Source of the DNA: Armigeres subalbatus
Lineage: Eukaryota > Arthropoda > Insecta > Diptera > Culicidae
DNA length: 64,000 bases
Assembly (NCBI RefSeq): GCF_024139115.2
Contig: NC_085141.1
Coordinates: 243,713,047-243,777,046, forward strand
Direction: 5' to 3'
A program made the translations under genes and the position numbers. The notes beneath the pieces were generated by a model. It was not told the DNA's origin, searched no databases, and saw nothing but the letters and a program-made list of their open reading frames with translations. This document shows positions 21,783 to 32,185 of this stretch, one piece after another (positions within the stretch are counted from its first letter, which is position 1; each line of letters starts with the position of its first letter).

Positions 21783-22620
21783 GGAGGAAGGGTCGTTTGG
21801 CCAAATGCCGCTCGGCCGAATATACAAATTGGCCGAACAGACCATTAGGTCGAAAGTTATTTGGCCGAAAGGGTCATTTGACCGAAAGGTTCATTTGGCC
21901 GAAAGGGTCTTTTGACCGAAAGGGTCTTTTGACCGAAAGGGTCATTTGGCCGAAAAGGTCGTTTGGCCGAAAGGGTCATTTGGCCAAAAGCATCGTTTGG
22001 CCGAAAGGGTCGTATGGCCGAAAGGATCGTTTGGCCGAAAGGATCGTTTGGCCGAAAGAGTCATTAGTCGTCATTGGCCGAAAGGGTCATTTGACCGAAG
22101 GAGTCATTACGCCGAACGGGTAATTTGGCCGAAGGAGTCATTAGGCCGAAAAGGGTCATTTAACCGAAAGGGTCATTTGCACGAAAGGATCATTTGAAAA
22201 ATGAGAAATTAGGAGTAGTTCTCATTCTTCATTTCTAACTTCACACTGTAAAAATTGAGGAGCGCGAAGTGTGTAGTAAGATGTTTCACTACTCACTTTT
22301 TACAGCAAGAAGAGTGAAATGAGGAGTGATAATTCTGTGACTTATTTCTCACTTCTTACTGTGAATAGTGAGTAGTGCGAAGTGGGTAGTGAGACGTCTC
22401 ACTCGCGATTCTCACTTTTTACAGTGAGAAGAGAAAAATTAGGATTGAGAAGTAAGACGTCTCATTCTTAATTTCTCACTTTTCAAATGACCCTTTCGGT
22501 CAAACGACCTTTTCAGCTGAACGACTCTTTCGGCTAAACGACTCTTTCGGCCAAATGACCGTATTCGGCCAAACGACCCTCTCGACCAAATGAGCCTTTC
22601 GGCCAAATGACCCTTTCCCA
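21783..22620. repeat. Fold-back built of ggccgaaagggtcattt units
   Basis: From 21790 to about 22200 the motif ggccgaaagggtcatttgg recurs about 20 times with variation. From about 22485 to 22620 the complementary motif appears in reverse order. The centre (22200-22480) is a second set of repeats around ctcacttcttac/gagaagtgag. The whole is an 840-bp imperfect palindrome. Isolated pieces of the same motif occur at 46495-46580 and 48255-48325. Translated frames such as LAERVVWPKG are by-products. Confidence 0.75.
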
Positions 22621-24178
22621 AAGCTAGGACATGATGCTGTCTTGTTACTATTCAGTCGGTAGCTCTGGCGAGGTGGTCGCCAATGTATCCAAATTAATTT
22701 CGTTTAGAATCTTCCATACAATATGTTTCAAAACTCGATATTTATCTTCCTTCTATCCATTATTTATGTAAGCGAAGCAACAGATTCAAACACGAAAAAT
22801 TTCACTTGAAAATATGACTGATATATGATATGATAAAAAGATGACAAAAAATAAATATAATGCTTAATATCAACACTTATAAATCTTTGCAGACCTTGAG
22901 AATAATGTATAAGTCTTTGCAAATGCAGACATTTACGTTCATTGCTAAATAATAACTTTTAAAGCTAGCAGCACGTCCAAACTAATAACAAACTGCTCTA
23001 CGGAAGACGCACCGCACCGAAACGATTGTGACAGAAAATCGGTACAATTTTGAAGCATCTGGATCTGCAGGATCTAGAAGATGTGAGAAAATTCTAGATA
23101 TAAATGATATACGGAATCAAAATTATCTGAAGATAAAAGTTTAGGTCATGACAATGATCTCCATCGGAAGGATCTGAATGAGTTCCAAGATCTGAAATAG
23201 ATGAGATATCAGTTGAGAATGTTCCAAATCTGGAGCATTCTTAAATCTGCAAACATCTAAGAATCTGCAAAATCAGGGAAACTTCTGTAACATCAACATC
23301 TCCATTTCACTATTCTCAAACAATGGTTGCTGAAACTGATTACTATTAAAAGAACACGGAAAACAGACAATACACAGAAGACCAGTGACGAATATTTTGC
23401 TCATCGAAGAGTTTCCACAACTAAAGCACAGATCGAACAATCGCCTTATAATACATTACACTTTACATTCACAACTCAGTTAACTTAAATAAAAATAGAG
23501 CATACCAAAACGATACAAATTATTTCTACGTCACTGAATAATATTATTGAAATCAACAGATAGGTATGCATAACGTTTTATACGTGAACACTTTCAACAA
23601 ATTATTGAACAGAAAAATTGTTTTAAGCTCTTTTAGTGGAATGTATTCAATCGTCTAAGACGAGTACGAGTACTTTCCATTTAATCCACTACGTTTAGTT
23701 AAAAACATTGAAGAAATTTTCTGGAAATCTAAATGTATTTCTGTTGAAGATACAGAATTGTATTACACTAACGACACAATCATGGGTCACACACTAATAT
23801 GGTTTGATCAACGTGCAAAATGGAGTGACTAATAATTGTTACAAAGTGACCCACATAGTGTACGTAATGAGATTTAGTGAAGGAATTTATATGTATAAAT
23901 TTTTGAATAGAGTTTGAAAGCTGTATTCAGCGGCGCAGCCGAATTTTTTTATGATATGAAAATTTTAATTATTAAAAATTCATTTCGAAATTCCGCGAAA
24001 TTCCGTTTAATTTCGTTAAAAGTATAATTTTTCAGCCGAAATTTTTGAAATTTAACGATACGAAACGAAATCAAAATATCAGATTTCGCCATACTCAAAT
24101 TCCGCGGAATTCCGCGGAATTTCGTTTCGAATGCCCTAAAACGAAATTTTTCGAAATACCGCATATGCTTACCCGATG

Positions 24179-24461
24179 GCGTTCTGTGTTCTCCAAAGTT
24201 TGGCCAACGGACTTCACTCAGTCCCAGGATCACAAGCTTCATGCGGCATGGCTCATTGGCAAGTTGTGCCAATTTACCCTGCTGGGCTAGGGTTAAAACG
24301 TTCCATGTTCCCATTCGTGTCCGTTGGTTCGCGCAAAGAGTCGTTGCCGTGAAATCAGTCCGTATTCTTTCGTTATCGGATTCTCGAACAAATTGATGAT
24401 TCGGGAACAGTAGGTTGTTGGCCCAAGGTTCCCTATCCACCAGGATGGGGCTGCCATCTTA
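24179..24461 (-). pseudogene. RTE-like endonuclease relic, segment 2 (N-terminal part)
   Basis: The minus strand reads KMAAPSWWIGNLGPTTYC, then in another frame TRMGTWNVLTLAQQGKLAQL and VILGLSEVRWPNFGEHRTPS. TWNVLTL and SEVRW are the Asn and Glu motifs that open the endonuclease domain. A frameshift separates the two parts. The frame breaks off at the 20350-24171 element and resumes in segment 3. Confidence 0.8.
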
Positions 24462-24725
24462 GGGGCCTCACACACGCTCCGTCATGTTGTACAACTTTGA
24501 CTCCACCCCCCAGGAAATTTGGTTCGGTCGGAGTAATATCGGACCGTCTGTGGACAAGTTGTACGACTGTTGGACAGACGGTTTAAAAGTTGTAAAGTTC
24601 GTCGGATGAAATCAAAACTGTTTGATTTTGCTCAGACTTCGGGTGGGCGGAGTCAAATGTTGTACAACCAAATTGCATTGTGTGTAGTGTTGTTGTACAA
24701 CACAATTGCGGCTACCGGGTGATCC

Positions 24726-25330
24726 CCTGAATGATCCGGAATATCCGTAAAATGGTCAATTGGTAGATTTCATCGTAGAGCGCCGGGATTTTTTTTTTCA
24801 AATCCTATTGTTGTCGAACCCTATGTTTTGACTACACACTGGCAATTGTGACCACCGGGTGGTCTTCTGGAAGATCCGGAACATCCGTAAAAAGGCCAAT
24901 TCAAAAATTTCATCGAAGAGCGGCGGGATTTTACGATAGTACGAAATTGATGTTGTGTACACATACGGCCCATTTTAGCCACTGGAAGATCCGGAATATT
25001 CGTAAAAATAGTCTTTATAAATGTAAAAATGAACAATTCATAAATTTCATCGGGGAACGCCAGGATTTTTTAGAATCATATCTTGTCGAACCCTGAGTGT
25101 GGAATTGATGTTGTGATCCATACACGGACCATTGTGGTCACCAAGTGGGCTGCAGGAAGATCCGGAACATTAATAAAAATGTTCAATTCTTTAATTTGAT
25201 CGTGGGGCGCCGAGATTTTTTCAGAACCATTTGTTGTCGAACCCTGATTATGGAATTGGACCACACACGAACCATTGTAGCCACCAAGTGGACCCATGGA
25301 AGATCCGGAACATTGACTGGATTAACTGCT
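24726..25330 (+). repeat. Subterminal tandem repeat, ~145-bp unit
   Basis: The marker ggaagatccggaacatccgt or a close variant occurs at about 24735, 24870, 24985, 25156 and 25299. Between markers come aatttcatcg...gcgccgggattttt and ttgtcgaaccctga segments. The complementary arrangement sits at 28310-28500, so the two sets face each other across the element. Confidence 0.75.
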
Positions 25331-25439
25331 TTAAATGTATCAGAACAGTGGGGATAATGTTGGTTGTTAGTTATGGTCACTTTGAACCTATTTCAAATAT
25401 GTGTAGAGTATTCAACATCTGTTCTCACACATTCGACTA

Positions 25440-25675
25440 ACATATTTCCCGATCTACTCTTCGCAAGAGATTCTCTATTATCCTTTCGGCACAAGAAGTC
25501 AGATAATTTGTTAGGGTTAGTTAAGTAAATTTAAGCAAATATTGTATGTATCATTAGGATGAATTGTTAATCTGTTGATGCAAAAGGAGAGGAGGTTTTT
25601 ACGCCCGTTTGAGGAAGAACAGTACGTTCCACTCAACCGGGCTTTTCCTGCTCCTAATAAAGAAATAAAGAAATA
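25440..25675 (+). mobile_element. 3' untranslated end and tail of a non-LTR retrotransposon
   Basis: The stretch ends ctcctaataaagaaataaag followed by aaata, a typical short-repeat tail. The MITE at 25676-26937 is inserted inside this tail, which continues as taaagaaataaag from 26938. The coding part upstream is not recognisable. The element family cannot be named. Confidence 0.5.
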
Positions 25676-26937
25676 AGGTACACTGGGGGAAGTGGAAAAG
25701 GGAAAATCGATGGTGCCTGTTTGAATTAGTGTAAAACCAGTTTAAATGATCTAAATAAGTTCAATCGAAATGGGCTATCAAAAACAGTCAATTTTGCACC
25801 AACTAACTGTGCGGTAATTCATACCATTTTGGTGACTTGAAATTTATGGAAATAGATTTTAAAATTAGGAGTTGTTTTTCCACTTTTCCTAGTGGGATGG
25901 GGTAAGTGGAAAACCCATGTAACCTTGACCTTCAATAGTGATGAGTAGTTACATATAACTAAAATCAATACGATAATTGCTCTGAGTATCTTTTGTGAAA
26001 TATTTTAACGAAACGAAATATATTACCTTAACGGAATAGATCCTCAAGGAATCCTCGTAATAGCTAGAGGAGGGCTGGTTTTGCCTTCTCGAACACTAAG
26101 TGCACGTGAAATCTATATGCTCGCCCCAAAGATGAACTTTTTAAAGGAAAAATGGGATTTACAGGGTTATAAACTAATCAACTTAGTTTAACGAATTGAG
26201 ATGATGTCTGTATGTGCGTATTTGTATGTATGTGTGTGCGCAAAGCACGTACAACATTACCAGCTATTCTTGAGCACTTGTCCTTAACCAGTTTGTTTGC
26301 AAAAAAATACATTTAACGGTGAAACTTGTTATGCATAAAAATGAAAAAGAATATATTTACCTATCGGTGCTATTTTTAACTTTCTTATACATTTTTTTTT
26401 CATATGTAAAACATGTGAAAGGCATCAATACCGATAGGTGGGTTAATCAGGCATTTTCTATTTTATATTAGTCCAATCACCACTGGAATCACAATGATAA
26501 CAAAGAAGGAACATATTAAGATTCACAGCTATCGAAATAAACCCAGGAGGGAAGACAAAAATTGCGTAATTAGAACATTATCCAATTCCCCCGCAGTGTT
26601 TGATACCACTACCACTACCAATTGAATGGGATTAGTTTAATTATATTATAATGGTCACCTGTGATATAAATTCACTTGAAAAAGGGACAATTGGTGCAAA
26701 TAAGAATTGATTTTATGAATGCAAAAATCAACTTTTCGCGAAACCTAAAATTACAGTTCATGCGTTAACCGTGTTAGTGTATGTATTATACAAATTTCAA
26801 CACAGTATTAGTGTGAGCATCAAAGTATATTCTTACATAATGTTATGATGTGGTAAAAACTGTAAAGTATGTACAATTCCAATTTTTCGAGTCGATTTTT
26901 ACACTTACCCCCTTTTTCCACTTCCCCCAGTGTACCT
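25676..26937. mobile_element. 1.26-kb TA-MITE with ~25-bp inverted ends
   Basis: It begins aggtacactgggggaagtgg and ends with the inverted ccacttcccccagtgtacct, flanked by TA at 25674-25675 and 26938-26939. The interior is AT-rich with no recognisable protein. The TA duplication suggests a Tc1/mariner-type mobiliser. Confidence 0.85.
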
Positions 26938-27055
26938 TAAAGAAATAAAGTTGATGTCATGAATCGTCCAGAAATTGCTCCGGAAACTCCGTAGTGTTGT
27001 ACATAATTTCGATTGAAAAACACTTAAATAAAGAAGAAAAAATCCGAAAAATCGT

Positions 27056-27830
27056 CCCAGGAATTCCTCTAAAAAGTCCTCTAGAATTTCTTTCGATAGT
27101 TCCTCCAAAAATTCCTCCGGAAGTTCGTCCAGAAATTCATTCGAAAGTTCCTCCAGGAATTCCTCCGGAAGTTCCTCCAGAAATTCCTCCGGAAGTTCCT
27201 CCAAGAATTCCTCCGGGAGTTCCTCCAGGAATTCCTCCGGAAGTTCTTGCAGGAAGCCTCGGAAGTTCCTCCAGGAATTTCTCCGGAAGTTCCTCCAGGA
27301 ATTTCTCCGAAAGTTCCTTCAGGAATTTCCCCGGAAGTGTTTCTAGGAATTTCTCTGGAAGTTCCTCCAGGAATTTCTCCGAAAGTTCCTTCAGGAATTT
27401 CTCCGGAAGTGTTTCTAGGAATTTCTCTGGAAGTTCCTCCAGGAATTCCTCCTGAAGTTTCTCCAGGAATTTCTCCGTAAGTTTCACCAGAAATTCCTCT
27501 GGAAGTTTCTCCAAGAATTCTTCCGGAAGTTCCTTCGGAAGAAGTCCTGGACGAAATCTTAGAGTCCGGAGGAATTCCTGGAGGAACTTTCAAAGGAATT
27601 CCTGGAGGAGCTTTCGGAGGTATTCTTGAAGGAATTTCCGAAAGATTTCCTGGGGGAACTTCCGAAAGAATTCCTGAGAGAGCTTCCAAAGGAGTTCCTG
27701 GAGGAACTTAGGAAAGAATTTCTGGAGGAACTACCGAAGATCTTCCGAAGGAAATGCTGGGCGAAACCTCCGAAGGAATTTCTGAAGGAACTTCCAAAAG
27801 AATTCCTAGAGGACAATAAAGGATTCTAAA
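27056..27830. repeat. 24-bp minisatellite arranged as a palindrome
   Basis: From about 27056 to 27540 the unit ggaagttcctccaggaattc plus ctcc repeats in one orientation. From about 27550 to 27830 the complementary unit repeats. Since 24 is divisible by three, all frames stay open and give repetitive peptides (EVPPGIPP or SSRNFSGS types). These frames are a property of the unit and not evidence of genes. Confidence 0.85.
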
Positions 27831-28710
27831 AAAATTCCGCCGCTCAACGGTGAAATTTTTGAATTGGCTATTTTTACCGATACTTCGGATCAGTACTGGA
27901 AAAGGTCGTGATCGTCATAAAACAAAGAGCAAAGCGCCTTTTTCTATTTCAGGTGACCAAATGAAAGAATCGTGGGTACTTTGATCAATTTCGCATGAAA
28001 GGCAGTCATGAAAGGATGTTGTGCTTTATTTTAAAATTTAAATTTCTAAGTTGTTTTAATAGATACATGCGAAAAATAGTGACTAGTCGATAAAACAATA
28101 ATACTTCTTTAATTCACCGAGTTGAAAGTGAAAATAAACACAAAAATAAATCAGATATTGCACACTTTCATGACCTGTCACGGAACAAATATTTTTTGAG
28201 ATTTTTGTAGCATGCCATTCATCCTTCGCGTTTCAATAGATTTTGAAAGGGGCAGATATGTAAACATCGCGTGACATCTGCTATTGAAAATGAGAAATTC
28301 CAGTACTGCTTCGGATCTTCCAGGGTACCACTCGGTGGCCACAATGGTTCGTGTGTGGTCAAAACATCAATTCCATACTCAGGATTCGATAACAATAAGT
28401 TTTAAAAAAAACCACCGCTCTACGATGAAATTTACGAATTGAACATGTTTACGGATGTTCCGGATCTTTCAAGGGACCACCAAGGCCACAATGGTCCATC
28501 CTTCGATGATCTACTGAGTGTGGGGAAGCAACAAAACCATCAGCGCAAGCACAAAGTAATAGTAGGGAAATGACGTTTGCTAATATTATTGTTCGTTATT
28601 GTTTTGGTTGGAACAACTGTTGGACAGACGGTTGTAGAGACTGAATTTGTCTGACAAACTTGGGGGCGGAGTCAAAGTTGTACAACATGTCGGAGCGTGT
28701 GTAGGGCCCC

Positions 28711-28790
28711 ATAGGTATAGCTTCCGGGGAATAGCATTTCATACTCAACCGCTGGATGCCAGAACAGACGCTGTTCCGGGATCAAAAGTA
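28711..28790 (-). pseudogene. RTE-like relic, segment 1 (upstream of endonuclease)
   Basis: The minus strand has an uninterrupted frame, PEQRLFWHPAVEYEMLFPGS then YTY. It leads up to the KMAAPSWW codons of segment 2 if the 4.2-kb element is removed. It is short and composition-normal. Assignment rests on position and frame and less on family recognition. Confidence 0.5.
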
Positions 28791-28850
28791 GGTCTTGTTA
28801 GGTTAGGTAGGTCTTGCTAATGCTATTCAAGATGTTGTACATCCTTCCAC

Positions 28851-29201
28851 TTATCTGCCACTTTCGGAGGGAGCGCAGGATGCCGAATTTCCATGAACAC
28901 AGTGTTCGTCTATGTTCGGCAACGAGTTGTCTAGTTCTGCCAGATATGTATTAATGCCGTGATCGACTCCGAAGGCGTGTTGTCTTTTGTCAAACCTCAC
29001 ATTAATTTCAAGCTCCGTTGTTAGCCTATTATTCACGATACGCTCGAAAAACTTTTCTATGCAGTTGGTTAGAGTTATGGGGCGAAAAGCAGCAGGACCT
29101 GTTCGCCAACTAGAAGGAAAATCACCACTACGCCATACTCGGTTTAGAAGTTCCAGTAAAGCTGTCTTTATGGATAGGGGTAGTCGTTGCAGCATTGGAT
29201 A
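28851..29201 (-). pseudogene. Non-LTR reverse-transcriptase fragment (I/Jockey-like group)
   Basis: Motifs in order on the minus strand are MLQRLPLSIKTALLELLNRV, WRSGDFPSSW, FRPITLTNCIEKFFERIVNN and RQHAFGVDHGINTYLAELDN. These are the first reverse-transcriptase blocks of an I- or Jockey-like element. A few codons before FRPI are lost or shifted (expected ...K.Y/FRPI). No catalytic FADD block is present. Its upstream side is cut at 29202 by the insertion site of the 29210-31604 hAT element. Confidence 0.75.
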
Positions 29202-29209
29202 CTCTACAG

Positions 29210-31604
29210 CAGCGGTTCTCAACGTGGGGTACATGTACCCCTGGGGGTACCTTTGCTAGCCCCAGGGGGTACCTCGGACAAAAATGTGTAATAGCGGACT
29301 TAGTACAATTCCAATCGAACCACATTGATACAGTTTTGATAATTGTGTATTTTTCAATTTCAAAACTTTGTCTTCTACATAATATGCATAGCCATCAGTA
29401 AATCAAAGCCAATTGAATCCTAACCTTCACAACCAAAAGCTACGGTTACAAAAGTTCGAACGAATGATCAAATAAAAAAAAAATCTTCTGTACAATCTAC
29501 CTGATCCAAACAAAATGTTGAATAATATGTGAAAAATATGCTTCTTAACTAAAATATAGAATTTAAAGTTCGTTTGAGAGGCAGCAAGGCTTTCTTCCGA
29601 AAAACTCGATTGTTTCGTTGCAAGAGGATTGAATGTACCTTTCTACGCTTCTCGATTCTTCCAAGCTGCTCGAAAACCCTCTTTCAAGAGGTCTAGAAGG
29701 TTTGTATTAGAAGGCCTGGAGGCCTCCTTTGAAGAGACTTGGATGGTTCCTTTCAAAATGCTCGGAAGCCTCTCTTTAAGCGGCTCGCGAGCCTACTTCT
29801 AAAATTCTCCTTTCGAGAGGCCCGCAAGCCTCACTTCAAGAGGCCCGGAGGCCTCCTTTCAAGAGGCCCGCATGCCTCACTTCAAGAGGCCCGGAGGCCT
29901 CCTTTCAAGAGGCTCTGAAGCCTCCTTTCAAGAGGCTCGGAAGCCTCCTTTCAAGAGGCTCGGAAGCCTCCTTTCAAGAGGCTCGGAAGCCTCCTTTCAA
30001 GAGGCTCGGAAGCCTCCTTTCAAGAGGCCTGGAAGCCTCCTTTCAAGAGGCCTGGAAGCCTCCTTTCAAGAGGCCTGGAAGCCTCCTTTCAAGCGGGCCC
30101 GGAAGGCCTCCTTTCAAGAGGCCTGGAAGCCTCCTTCAAGAGGCCTGGAAGCCTCCTTTCAAGAAGGCTCCGGAAGCCTCCTTCAAGAGGCCTGGAAGCC
30201 TCCTTTCAAGAGGCTCAGGCCTCCTTTCAAGAGGCCCGGAAGCCTCCTTTCAAGAGGCCTCAGAGCCTCCTTCAAGAGGCTCAGAAGCCTCCTTTCAAGA
30301 GGCTCGAAGCCTCCTTTCAAGAGGCTCAGAAGCCTCCTTTCAAGAGGCCTCAAGCCTCCTTTCAAGAGGCTCGGAAGCCTCCTTCAAGAGGCTCGGAAGC
30401 CTCCTTTCAAGAGGCTCTGGAAGCCTCCTTCAAGATGCTCAGAAGCCTCCTTTCAAGAGGCTCAGGATGCCTCCTTCAAGAGGCCTCGGAAGCCTCCTTT
30501 CAAGAGGCCTGGAAGCCTCCTTTCAAGAGGCTCAGAAGCCTCCTTTCAAGAGGCCTCAGAAGCCTCCTTTCAAGAGGCCTGGAAGCCTCCTTTCAAGAGG
30601 CTCAGAAGCCTCCTTTCAAGAGGCCCGGAAGCCTCCTTTCAAGAGGCCCCGAAGCCTCCCTTCCAGAGGCCTCGAAGCCTTCCTTCAAGAGGCTCGGAAG
30701 CCTCCTTTCAAGAGGCTCAGAAGCCTCCTTTCAAGAGGCTCAGAAGCCTCCTTTCAAGAGGCCTGGAAGCCTCCTTTCAAGAGGCTCGGAAGCCTCCTTT
30801 CAAGAGGCCTCAGGCCTCCTTCAAGAGGCCTCGGAGGCCTCCTTTCAAGAGGCCTCAGGCCTCCTTTCAAGAGGCCTGGAAGCCTCCTTTCAAGAGGCTC
30901 AGAAGCCTCCTTTCAAGAGGCCTGGAAGCCTCCTTTCAAGAGGCTCAGCCTCCTTTCAAGAGGCCTGAAAGCCTCCTTTCAAGAGGCCTGAAGCCTCCTT
31001 AAGAGGCTCAGCCTCCTTTCAAGAGGCTCGGAAGCCTCCTTTCAAGAGGCTCGGAAGCCTCCCTTCAAGAGGCTCGGAAGCCTCCTTTCAAGAGGTTCGA
31101 AAGCCTCCTTTCAAGAGGATCGAAAGCCTCCTTTCAAGAGGCTCGGAAGCCTCCTTTCAAGACGCCCGGAAACCTCCTTTAAAGAGGCCCGGAAGCCTCC
31201 TTTCAAGAGGCCCGGAAGCCTCCTTTCAAGAGGCCCGGAAGCCTCCTTTCAAGAGGCCCGGAAGCCTCCTTTCAAGGGGCCCGGAAGCCTCCTTTCAAGA
31301 GGCCCGGAAGCCTCCTTTCAAGAGGCCCGGAAGCCTCCTTTCAAGAGGCCCGGAAGCCTCCTTTCAAGTGGCTTGGAAGTCTTCTTTCAAGAGGCTCGGA
31401 AGCCTCCTTTCAAAAGGCTTGGAAGCTCCTTTCAAAAAGATCGGATGCGTCTTTCAAGAGGCTCGGAAAGCTTTTTTGAAGAAGCTTGGAAGACTCCTTT
31501 CAAGAGGCTCGGAAGCCTCCTTCCAAAAGCAAAAAATAGGGGGTACCTCAATTAATGCAAAAGTTCAAAGGGGTACCTCTTATGAAATAGATTGAGAACC
31601 GCTG
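29210..31604 (+). mobile_element. 2.4-kb hAT-type element, second member of the minisatellite-bearing family
   Basis: The ends cagcggttctcaacgtggg and gattgagaaccgctg are flanked by a perfect 8-bp duplication, ctctacag, at 29202-29209 and 31605-31612. The left 190 bp (ggggtacatgtacccctggg, cctcggacaaaaatg) match the complement of 20130-20276. The right ~90 bp match the complement of 14243-14330. The copy is thus oriented opposite to 14243-20276 and both share array unit and position. It has no transposase. Confidence 0.92.
29680..31540. repeat. 1.9-kb minisatellite array, ~23-bp unit (complement of the first array)
   Basis: The unit is cctcctttcaagaggctcgg plus aag. Units are clean 23-mers at about 29880-30060 and again at about 31015-31370, and indel-bearing between. 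About 80 units are present. The flanking zone before 29830 and after 31370 shows older, degenerate units. The 376-codon frame at 29872-31002 is a by-product of the repeat. Confidence 0.93.
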
Positions 31605-31626
31605 CTCTACAGAGTCTGGACCTGTG

Positions 31627-31769
31627 CTGCCGTAATCTGGAAAAGTGACGTAACAGCCATTTTATAAAATGCATGTTTTCCATTTTTCTGTTAAAGAGCT
31701 CGATGAGTAGTACTCGTTAACACCATTTTTGGAAAATGGCGTATACGTCACTTTTTCAGATTACGGCAG
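31627..31769. mobile_element. 143-bp MITE with 4-bp duplication
   Basis: It starts ctgccgtaatctggaaaagt and ends acttttt-cagattacggcag, an inverted match of about 38 bp with few mismatches. It is flanked by tgtg at 31623-31626 and 31770-31773. It is non-coding. Confidence 0.75.
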
Positions 31770-31839
31770 TGTGGAGGCACTGCGCCCTTTATCGATTACC
31801 CACAGAAGTTCATGTAGTGTGAAATCCGAATTATAAACC

Positions 31840-32022
31840 CCGTTAGGCATAAGTACGATAGGCATAATTGACGTTAGGCATAAAATAACCCAAAGATCAG
31901 CCTATGACATAAAGAAGACAGAATTATGCCAAACGTCCATTATGCCTAACGGCCATTATGCCTAACGTCCATTATCCCTAACGTACTTATGGTTAACGTT
32001 CTTATGCCTAACGTCGCGGACC
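31840..32022. repeat. Short fold-back of gttaggcataa units
   Basis: gttaggcataagta-type motifs at 31842-31895 are answered by inverted ttatgcctaacgt motifs at 31925-32015. The design resembles the ggccgaaag fold-back but uses a different unit. Confidence 0.65.
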
Positions 32023-32185
32023 CGTAGATGATCTATGCGATTCCTTTCTGCTATTTCTTTGGCAATGTCGCAATCCCTGGGGAAGATGCAAAAAATACAA
32101 TCGAGCAAGAAATACATCCCCAATGGAGTAACAGATGACATCGGGCAATAGATGATAAATTGAGAGGGGTAAAATATGCAACCGA

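Larger units (their letters stand above)
20350..24171. mobile_element. 3.8-kb hAT-like element with gaaacgaaac-rich ends
   Basis: The left end taagggtatgcgata pairs with the right end, whose complement reads taagcatatgcggta (12 of 15 alike). Flanking copies of cccgatg (20343-20349 and 24172-24178) make a 7-bp duplication, or 8 bp with one mismatch. The first ~200 and last ~200 bp are packed with gaaacgaaac/tttcgtttcg motifs, like the subterminal transposase-binding repeats of hAT elements. No transposase is recognised. Inside are MITEs at 20711-21014 and 21551-21761 and a fold-back at 21783-22620. The rest (about 22620-23900) is unassigned AT-rich DNA. It interrupts the RTE-like endonuclease between TPSG and QVLLY. 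Confidence 0.7.
24462..28710. mobile_element. 4.2-kb element with ggggcc ends, possibly PIF/Harbinger-like
   Basis: The left end (ggggcctcacacacgctccg, then tgttgtacaactttgactcc) is matched by the inverted right end, over about 50 bp. The flanks read tta (24459-24461) and ata (28711-28713), so a 3-bp TWA-type duplication is only approximate. Inside, a ~145-bp unit is repeated in tandem near the left end (24726-25330), with inverted copies near the right (27836-27885 and 28310-28500). Between them lie a non-LTR 3' tail, a 1.26-kb MITE and a palindromic minisatellite. No transposase was seen. A related sequence with the same ttgactccgcccc motif is at 52217-52585. Confidence 0.65.

Noticed and set aside
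26905..27829. Proline/valine and Arg/Asn-rich repetitive open frames on both strands (up to 202 codons)
   Set aside because: The 24-bp unit keeps every frame open. Open frames on both strands of a palindrome are not independent evidence of coding.
29872..31002. 376-codon plus-strand open frame with the same peptide repeat
   Set aside because: Same cause: the array of the second hAT copy in the stop-poor orientation.
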